Shown piece by piece: positions 28,484 through 33,914 of a stretch of 33,914 bases of DNA. Within the stretch, counting starts at the first letter, position 1. Every line of letters starts with the position of its first letter. A program made the translations under genes and the position numbers. The notes below the pieces were generated by a model, which saw only the letters and a program-made list of their open reading frames with translations, had not been told where the DNA came from and made no database searches. This DNA is from a virus: positions 1 through 33,914 of IMG/VR virus record IMGVR_UViG_3300032291_002038; one strand, written 5' to 3'.

Positions 28484-29379
28484 GTTACACGCCAATCGAT
28501 CTTTCGAGCCTCCCCGCGCCGACGATTGTCGAGAGTCTCGACTACGCCGCGATTTTGCAGGAGATGGTCGACGACCTCAAAGCCCGCGATCCGGCTTTCA
28601 CGGCCATCGTGGAGAGCGACCCAGCTTTCAAGATTCTGGAAGTCTGCGCATACCGCGAAATGCTCATCCGGCAGAGAGTCAACGATGCCGCTCGTGGCGT
28701 TATGCTTGCCTATGCAACGGGCGCAGACCTCGACCAACTCGGAGCCATCTTCGGCACGACCCGCAAAGTCCTCGTGCCCGCAGCCCCGACAGCGATCCCT
28801 CCGCGCTTGGCCGTCATGGAGACAGACACCGATTTCCGGTATCGCGTCACGCTTGCCCTTGAGGGATTGAGCACAGCAGGCCCCGAAGGAAGCTATCTTT
28901 ACCACGCCCTTAAAGTGGCAGGCGTCAAACACGCGACCATCGTCGGCCCTCCCACCGTCTCCCCCGGCAATGTCCTCGTGACCGTCCTCGGCCTCACAGG
29001 CAACGGCGCACCATCGGCAACCGTCATTTCCAATGTCACGCAGGCGCTCAACGCCGAATCCGTCCGCCCGCTCACGGATGCCGTGACCGTGCAAGGCGCA
29101 TCGATTCAAAACTACACGATCACCGCGACCATTTTTACTTTCCCCGGCCCTGACTCCTCGGTGGTCATGGCCGAAGCCCAAGCCAGCGCCCAAGTCTTCG
29201 CAACGCAGAACCACAAAGTCGGCAACGACATCAACCTTTCCGCCATCTTCGCCGCGCTCCATGTGGACGGCGTGCAAAAGGTCAACCTTGCCGCCCCCAC
29301 GGCCAACATCGTCTGCAACCACACGCAAGCGCCCTTCTGCACCGCGATCAATCTGACATACGGAGGTCTGAGCCAGTAA
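28480..29379 (+). CDS. J: Baseplate protein J
   Basis: 299 aa, the usual length for P2 gpJ. TIVESLDYAAILQEMVDDLK, AYREMLIRQRVNDAARGVML, then YATGADLDQLGAIFGTTRK and FRYRVTLALEGLSTAGPEGS are diagnostic of the Baseplate_J family. A C-terminal beta region follows. Part of the six-wedge baseplate together with W and I. The next gene starts 1 bp after the stop. Confidence 0.95.
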   Translation: MSYTPIDLSSLPAPTIVESLDYAAILQEMVDDLKARDPAFTAIVESDPAFKILEVCAYREMLIRQRVNDAARGVMLAYATGADLDQLGAIFGTTRKVLVPAAPTAIPPRLAVMETDTDFRYRVTLALEGLSTAGPEGSYLYHALKVAGVKHATIVGPPTVSPGNVLVTVLGLTGNGAPSATVISNVTQALNAESVRPLTDAVTVQGASIQNYTITATIFTFPGPDSSVVMAEAQASAQVFATQNHKVGNDINLSAIFAALHVDGVQKVNLAAPTANIVCNHTQAPFCTAINLTYGGLSQ

Positions 29380-29380
29380 A

Positions 29381-30151
29381 ATGAGCCGCTCGATTTACCA
29401 ATACCTCTCCGACCAAGACGGCCTCTTTTGGTATTACGGCCAAGCTCCAGACGCCGCAACCGTCACGGATTTACTCTGGAACATTCTGCGGCAGGAATAC
29501 AACTCTTCCGGCCAGCTTGTTGAAACCCGAATTGCTCTCAACACCTCGTGGGAGCAACGCACCAACGCCGATTATCAAATCCCCTCGACAGAAACGGAGG
29601 AAATCGCACCCGACCTTTCGCTGCGCGACCTCCTTCCGTCCAATGCGACAGCGCCAGAACGACACCTTTCTCTTGCCACCGCCCGCCTCGGCTCAATCGA
29701 CACCCCCATTCGATCACTCTGGAATCCCGATACCTGCCCGGAGGCGCTTCTGCCATGGTTAGCCTGGGCGACATCCGTCGACGAGTGGGATTCCAACTGG
29801 ACGACAGCCACAAAGCGGAATGTCATCAAGAACTCTGCCGAAATTCACCGCAAAAAAGGCACCGTCGCCGCTGTCAAAACACTCCTCGACTCATTCGGCA
29901 TCGCGCTCCAACTCAGCGAGTGGTGGCAGACAACGCCAAAAGGAACTCCCCACACTTTCGCAATCGCCCTCGGCTGGCTCCAAACTCCCGCCGAAGTGCA
30001 GGACTCGATCAGCAAAGCCGTCGCAGCCGTAAAACCCGTCCGCAGTTCGTTCACCCTCTCAGCCCTCGAATCCTTCGTCGGCAGCGTGAACATCGTCGGC
30101 ATCTGCCGCCCCGCCACATTCAACCGGCTCGATTGCGCTGCCACCTACTAA
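29381..30151 (+). CDS. I: Tail protein I
   Basis: 256 aa. LPSNATAPERHLSLATARL, LWNPDTCPEALLPWLAWATS and VDEWDSNWTTATKRNVIKNS, then EIHRKKGTVAAVKTLLDSFG are the signature of phage tail protein I (P2 gpI). About 75 extra residues at the N terminus precede the P2-like core. It joins baseplate to fibre H. The C-terminal half includes a small domain (FAIALGWLQTPAEVQDSISK). Confidence 0.93.
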   Translation: MSRSIYQYLSDQDGLFWYYGQAPDAATVTDLLWNILRQEYNSSGQLVETRIALNTSWEQRTNADYQIPSTETEEIAPDLSLRDLLPSNATAPERHLSLATARLGSIDTPIRSLWNPDTCPEALLPWLAWATSVDEWDSNWTTATKRNVIKNSAEIHRKKGTVAAVKTLLDSFGIALQLSEWWQTTPKGTPHTFAIALGWLQTPAEVQDSISKAVAAVKPVRSSFTLSALESFVGSVNIVGICRPATFNRLDCAATY

Positions 30152-30154
30152 TTT

Positions 30155-31723
30155 ATGGCCCTTCAATTCATCATCACCGACGCAGGCCGCGCCGCCATCG
30201 CCCAAGTGGGCGGTGCCATCGGCCCTGTCACACTCACAAAAATAGCCATCGGCAGTGCAGGCTACACGCCCACAGCCAACCGCACCTCGCTTCAGGCGGA
30301 AATCAAACGCCTCGATCCAAGCGGCAGCAGCGTGCCAGTCCCCGGAACGATCCACCTCACGGCGCAGGACGATTCCGCAGACAGCTACTCGGTCAAAGAA
30401 ATCGGACTCTACACCAACAACAATGTCTTATTTGCCGTATATTCGCAGACAGGCGTGATCCTCACCAAAGGCAGCACGGCATCAGCCCTCTTCGCGCTCG
30501 ATTTCGTGATGACCAATGTTCCTCCGGGATCAGTCACGGTGGGAGACGCAGGGTTTTCCTACGCGCAGGCCAACGAAACCCGTCTCGGCGTGCTGGCCAT
30601 CGCTACCACAGCGGAGGCGCAAGCAGGAGCAATCGATACCAAAATCATCACGCCGCTCAAGCTGGCGCAAGTTACAGCCACAGAATCCCGCCGTGGTGTC
30701 ATCGCTCTGGCCTCCACAACCGAGGCACAGGCACTCGTGCCGGATGCAACCAAGGCGCTCACCGTTGCCCGGCTTGTGGACCGCACAGCCACGACAGGGC
30801 GTGCTGGGGTTGTCCTCTTGGCAAGCAACGCTGACACCCAGACAGGAACGGACGCAAACAAAGCGGTCACGCCGTCCGCATTGGCATCTCTGACGGCAAC
30901 CGATGCGAGAGCAGGTCTTGTTGAACTTTCCACAAATGCTGAAACGCAAACCGGCACGGACACAACCCGCGCCGTCACGCCTGCATCGCTTGCAAGCCGC
31001 ACAGCGACTGACGCACGGGCGGGTATCGTCGAGCTGGCGGACAACACCGAGACGCAAACCGGCACGGACACAACCCGCGCCGTCACGCCTGCATCGCTTG
31101 CAAGCCGCACAGCGACTGACGCACGGGCAGGCATCGTTGAGCTGGCCACCAGCACCGAAACGCAAACCGGGACGGACGCAACACGCGCCGTCACACCCGC
31201 AGCGCTTGCAAGCGTAAGCGCTCTTCTTGTGCCGCCCGGCGCTGTTATGGCGTTTGCAACTGCCACCCCTCCTAACGGATGGTTGACCTGCGATGGGAGA
31301 GTAGTCAGCCGAACAACCTATTCGCTGTTGTTTTATTGCATCGGCACAACTTTCGGTGCTGGCGATGGCAGCACAACTTTTGCCCTTCCAGACCTGCGCG
31401 GATACTTCGTGCGCGGCAGTGGGACAAATGCGGACGGCACGGCGGCGGGGACTTTTGGGGCGAAGCAGGCGGACGATTTTAAGAGTCACAACCATACTGG
31501 ATCAACCTCTTCAAACGGTGGCCATAACCATACTTACAACAACACTATTTCAAATTACACGATTCGACAGGGCACAGGGAACGACTGGCCTAATGTTCGC
31601 GGAACTTTGGATTCAAACGGGCAAACTAGCACCGTTGGAAACCACAGCCACACAATTACCGCTGAAGGCGGCACCGAAAACCGCCCGCGCAACATTGCAC
31701 TGCTCTACTGCATTAAAACGTAG
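30155..31723 (+). CDS. H: Tail fibre protein H with collar domain
   Basis: 522 aa. The N-terminal part (about 1-150: ITDAGRAAIAQVGGAIGPV, KIAIGSAGYTP, DSYSVKEIGLYTNNN) is the P2-type fibre attachment domain. Residues about 190-355 are 36-aa repeats with TETQTGTDTTRAVTPASLAS. The C-terminal tail-collar domain begins PPGAVMAFATATPPNGWLTC, has LPDLRGYFVRGSG, His-rich DFKSHNHTGS and ends ENRPRNIALLYCIKT. It contacts the host receptor. No fibre-assembly chaperone (gpG) follows, which is normal for some collar-type fibres. Confidence 0.92.
   Translation: MALQFIITDAGRAAIAQVGGAIGPVTLTKIAIGSAGYTPTANRTSLQAEIKRLDPSGSSVPVPGTIHLTAQDDSADSYSVKEIGLYTNNNVLFAVYSQTGVILTKGSTASALFALDFVMTNVPPGSVTVGDAGFSYAQANETRLGVLAIATTAEAQAGAIDTKIITPLKLAQVTATESRRGVIALASTTEAQALVPDATKALTVARLVDRTATTGRAGVVLLASNADTQTGTDANKAVTPSALASLTATDARAGLVELSTNAETQTGTDTTRAVTPASLASRTATDARAGIVELADNTETQTGTDTTRAVTPASLASRTATDARAGIVELATSTETQTGTDATRAVTPAALASVSALLVPPGAVMAFATATPPNGWLTCDGRVVSRTTYSLLFYCIGTTFGAGDGSTTFALPDLRGYFVRGSGTNADGTAAGTFGAKQADDFKSHNHTGSTSSNGGHNHTYNNTISNYTIRQGTGNDWPNVRGTLDSNGQTSTVGNHSHTITAEGGTENRPRNIALLYCIKT
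30728..31215 (+). repeat. 108-bp in-frame tandem repeats in gene H
   Basis: A 36-codon unit recurs every 108 bp with starts near 30728, 30836, 30944, 31052 and 31160. Units at 30944-31051 and 31052-31159 are almost identical at DNA level (a handful of differences), so they duplicated recently. Such arrays can gain or lose units by recombination, changing fibre length. Confidence 0.85.
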
Positions 31724-31743
31724 GAACTCCCCGCAGAAGACAC
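31723..31743 (-). repeat. Short dispersed repeat after gene H
   Basis: GGAACTCCCCGCAGAAGACA core immediately at the H stop codon (the first G is the last base of TAG), in the 73-bp gap before the sheath gene. Only this core is present. Confidence 0.7.
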
Positions 31744-31796
31744 CGCAACACGATCCCCGCACACTCTCACCCGCAACCGCAACCCACTAAATCACC

Positions 31797-32903
31797 ATGT
31801 CTCAATTTTTACACGGCGTAGAAGTCCAAGAAATCACCGGCGGGCCACGCCCGATCAAAACCGTTTCCTCCTCTGTCATCGGCCTTGTCGGCACAGGCAT
31901 CACAAGCACGGAATTTCCGCTTAATACGCCCGTCCTCGTGACATCGCCCACGGGTCTCTCGACCAAGCTCGGCGCGACCAGCTACCTCGCAAAAGCCATC
32001 GAAGCTATTTACGCACAGACTGGCGCGGTTGTCGTGGTCGTCCGCGTGGCAGCAGCCACTGATGTCGCTGGTAGCTCGACCCTGCTCACAGGCGTCCACG
32101 CCCTCCGCAAAGCTCAGTCTGAACTCAATGTCACGCCTCGCCTCATCGTGGCGGAAGGAGCTTACGGAACCACAACCATTGACGATGTAAGAGCCGTCGC
32201 ATCCGCTCTCCGGGCGGTTGCCATCGCTGGCCTCGTTTCGAGCGTTGCCGCAATCGACACCGCCACCGAAGCCTCCGCATGGGTCACAGCCAACGGCAAC
32301 GACCGCATTTACGGCATCTGGCCAGCAGTAAACGGCGGCGAAGACCCCGCGCCATATGTGGCAGGCGTCATGGCTCGCATAGATAACGAGCGCGGGTTCT
32401 GGTGGTCGCCCTCGAACAACGAAGTTTTCGGCATCGAGAAAATCGATAAGTCGGTTGATTTCACGCTGGGCGATACATCCTCGCTGGCCAATGTGCTCAA
32501 CCTCGGAAATGTCGCCACCTTCATCCGCTCCGGTGGATTCCGCCTCTGGGGCAACCAGACTGGCAGCACGGACATCAAATACCAATTCGTGAATGTCCGC
32601 CGCACAGCAGACCTCATTTTCGACTCACTCCAACGCGCCCACCTATGGGCAGTCGACAGGCTCATCAGCAAGACCTACCTCGAAGATGTCACCGAGAGCG
32701 TGAACGCCTACCTCGCCAGCCTCAAAAACCAAGGCGCAATCCTCGGCGGCAAGTGCTGGGCCGATCCAGATTTGAACACCCCGGAAAACATCCAACTCGG
32801 CAAGGTCTATTTTAACTTCACGTTTACGCCGCCTTACCCAGCCGAACACATCACATTCCGTGGTGAGCTGACCAACGAATACCTCTCCGAAATCCTCAAC
32901 TAA
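31797..32903 (+). CDS. FI: Tail sheath protein FI
   Basis: 368 aa, near the P2 FI length (396). LHGVEVQEITGGPRPIKTVS, SSVIGLVGTG at the start, IYGIWPAVNG, and the C-terminal domain with RTADLIFDSLQRAHLWAVDR, YLASLKNQGAILGGKCWADP and HITFRGELTNEYLSEIL identify a contractile sheath subunit. It surrounds the tube and contracts on infection. This proves a myovirus-type tail. Confidence 0.95.
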   Translation: MSQFLHGVEVQEITGGPRPIKTVSSSVIGLVGTGITSTEFPLNTPVLVTSPTGLSTKLGATSYLAKAIEAIYAQTGAVVVVVRVAAATDVAGSSTLLTGVHALRKAQSELNVTPRLIVAEGAYGTTTIDDVRAVASALRAVAIAGLVSSVAAIDTATEASAWVTANGNDRIYGIWPAVNGGEDPAPYVAGVMARIDNERGFWWSPSNNEVFGIEKIDKSVDFTLGDTSSLANVLNLGNVATFIRSGGFRLWGNQTGSTDIKYQFVNVRRTADLIFDSLQRAHLWAVDRLISKTYLEDVTESVNAYLASLKNQGAILGGKCWADPDLNTPENIQLGKVYFNFTFTPPYPAEHITFRGELTNEYLSEILN

Positions 32904-32911
32904 AAAAAATT

Positions 32912-33421
32912 ATGGCAACCGCATCGAACATCTTAAAAAACTTCAACTTGTTTGTCGACGGGCGCGGATTCGCAGGAGTCTGTGACGAACTGCAACTCCC
33001 GACCCTCGGCCTCGTGGTTGAAGATTTCCGCGCTGGTGGCATGGACGCCTCCGTGGCCGTCGAAATGGGCCAGGAGAAACTTGAAGCCTCTTTCGTGCTC
33101 AGTGGCTACGAGGAAAATGTTTTGAACCTCTGGGGCATCGGCCAAGGCCAGACGGTGCCGCTCGTCGCCCGTGGCGCTCTGGAAAGCCTCGATGGCGCAG
33201 TGACGCCGGTGGTCGTTTACATGAACGGAACGATCCGCTCAATGGAACCTGGCGCATGGAAAGCAGGCGAAAAATCGACCATCTCCTTTACGATGGACCT
33301 CCGCAGCTACAAATACACCCAAGCAGGCCGGACCATTAACGACATCGACATCCCCAACATGGTTCGCATCGTGAACGGAGTGGACCGCCTCGCGGCACAG
33401 CGCAACGCCATCGGCATCTAA
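32912..33421 (+). CDS. FII: Tail tube protein FII
   Basis: 169 aa, the standard length for P2 FII (172). ILKNFNLFVDGRGFAGVCDE, LQLPTLGLVVEDFRAGGMDA, VEMGQEKLEASFVLSGYEE and a C-terminal IDIPNMVRIVNGVDRLAAQR are diagnostic. It polymerises into the inner tube under the sheath. It starts 8 bp after FI. Confidence 0.95.
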   Translation: MATASNILKNFNLFVDGRGFAGVCDELQLPTLGLVVEDFRAGGMDASVAVEMGQEKLEASFVLSGYEENVLNLWGIGQGQTVPLVARGALESLDGAVTPVVVYMNGTIRSMEPGAWKAGEKSTISFTMDLRSYKYTQAGRTINDIDIPNMVRIVNGVDRLAAQRNAIGI

Positions 33422-33430
33422 TTCGGCGAC

Positions 33431-33694
33431 ATGGCCAACAAAAAATCCACCGTCGAAATCGCCCTCGATTTTCCAATCAAGATCGAAGGCGTGGAGTGCA
33501 GCCGCCTCACCCTTCGCAGGCCGAAGGTCGGCGACATGCTGGCGGCTGAAGAAGGAAGCAAAGGACAGAGTGATCAAGAGACAGAGATTCTCGCCTTCGC
33601 CAACCTCTGCATGGTAACGCCATCGGAAATCCGCGACCTCGATCTAGGCGATTACAAGAAGCTCCAGAAGGCATTCTCCGGTTTTTTAGCCTAA
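33431..33694 (+). CDS. E: Tail assembly chaperone E
   Basis: 87 aa. IALDFPIKIEGVECSRLTLR, RPKVGDMLAAEE, TEILAFANLCMVTPSEIRDL, DLGDYKKLQKAFSGFLA is the P2 gpE/TAC_7 pattern. It binds the tape measure and aids tube assembly. The 3' end contains a T TTT TTA slippery heptamer from which a longer E-E' product should be made. It ends 2 codons after the slip site. Confidence 0.93.
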   Translation: MANKKSTVEIALDFPIKIEGVECSRLTLRRPKVGDMLAAEEGSKGQSDQETEILAFANLCMVTPSEIRDLDLGDYKKLQKAFSGFLA

Positions 33695-33816
33695 CGCGGG
33701 AGGACGCCATGCGCGGAACTCTCGCACTGGCCAGCCACACAGGATGGACGCTTGCAGAAATCAGCGCAATGACCGCCGAGGAGCTTGTGGACTGGTGCGG
33801 CAAACTTCCTAAATAA
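33431..33816 (+). CDS. Tail chaperone E-E' -1 frameshift product
   Basis: Expected 128-aa fusion: 86 codons of E to 33688, then -1 at T TTT TTA and 42 codons to the TAA at 33814-33816. The added part reads SLTREDAMRGTLALASHTGW, TLAEISAMTAEELVDWCGKL, the usual E' domain that contacts the tape measure. An ATG at 33709 in that frame could start E' alone, but conservation of this slip in P2-like phages favours the fusion. Confidence 0.85.
33682..33688 (+). promoter_or_regulatory. -1 ribosomal slippery site T TTT TTA
   Basis: In the E frame the codons are GGT TTT TTA GCC TAA, giving a perfect X XXY YYZ heptamer. An AGAAGG (33666-33671) about 10 nt upstream could act as an internal stimulatory Shine-Dalgarno, as in dnaX. 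The E stop follows 3 nt later, and the -1 frame is open for 42 codons. Confidence 0.88.
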
Positions 33817-33819
33817 AAA

Positions 33820-33914
33820 ATGGCGACCGAGAAAAAATACAAAGCGACAATCGAGATCGGCGGGGCCGTGGCAGGCTCGCTGAAATCGTCGTTTGCCGCC
33901 GTCACCGGGAACAC
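33820..33914 (+). CDS. T: Tail tape measure protein T, N-terminal fragment
   Basis: Open from ATG 33820 to the window end (31 codons): MATEKKYKATIEIGGAVAGS then LKSSFAAVTG, the typical beginning of tape-measure proteins (alternating hydrophobic start and SSF). It starts 3 bp after the E' stop, the invariant place of tape measure in tailed phages. The rest lies outside the window. Confidence 0.85.
   Translation, partial: MATEKKYKATIEIGGAVAGSLKSSFAAVTGN

Noticed and set aside
29548-30834. 428-aa + ORF overlapping tail genes I and H
   Set aside because: Arg/His/Pro-rich out-of-frame reading of I and H, both of which are firmly identified.
30728-31215. CRISPR-like array
   Set aside because: Periodic 108-bp repeats are coding, contiguous and in frame with fibre H, with no spacer structure. 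No CRISPR array was seen elsewhere.

Overview
The window carries most of a temperate, contractile-tailed phage (prophage or free phage genome). A tyrosine integrase lies beside a tRNA 3'-end att sequence at the left edge. Almost every gene is on the + strand, in tightly packed overlapping (ATGA/GTGA) operons. The right edge cuts the tape-measure gene. The DNA is GC-rich with G/C-ending codons. Several dispersed repeats read ACCACGGAGAACACGGAG or CCCCGCAGAAGAC. Such repeats are, to my knowledge, common in Verrucomicrobiota, Planctomycetota and a few other phyla, so a Verrucomicrobiota-like host is my best guess, held loosely.

Layout. 1-1275: att region and integrase. 1276-1934: regulatory region with palindromic operators and two tandem ribbon-helix-helix (RHH)-like genes. 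1931-3885: small early genes, including an excisionase-like HTH protein, a DUF551 protein, small membrane proteins and one gene nested on the minus strand. 3985-11367: replication and recombination block. It holds a conserved phage DNA-metabolism protein, a coiled-coil protein, an AT-rich PD-(D/E)XK nuclease joined to a PIF1-type helicase, an 810-aa primase/SF3 helicase, an iteron-like repeat cluster, and a RusA-like resolvase whose halves lie in two overlapping frames. 11364-12929: small coiled-coil proteins, a phage-borne ECF-type sigma factor and a Mor-like activator, which I infer switch on the late genes. 12970-18479: PLD-like nuclease, terminase small and large subunits, gpW-like joining protein and portal. 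18476-22605: a cassette of fibre-like or adhesin-like proteins placed between portal and capsid genes. 22758-24626: fused prohead protease and major capsid protein. 24699-26006: small connector protein and lysis cassette (spanin-like pair, holin, CHAP endolysin). 26003-27325: head-tail and tail completion genes resembling lambda FII, Z and U. 27322-33914: a P2-type tail in the order V-W-J-I-H-FI-FII-E/E'-T.

The phage is therefore a mosaic: a lambda-like packaging and head module joined to a P2-like contractile tail. Points worth a second look are a textbook -1 slippery site linking tail chaperone E to E'; the two-frame RusA-like gene; the nested antisense gene at 2096-2320; the paired GGTGCA-A-TGCACC operators; the AT-rich nuclease cargo; the sigma plus Mor regulator pair; and host-type repeats placed after terminators and inside coding sequences.

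All functions are read from protein motifs and gene order. No database search was run.
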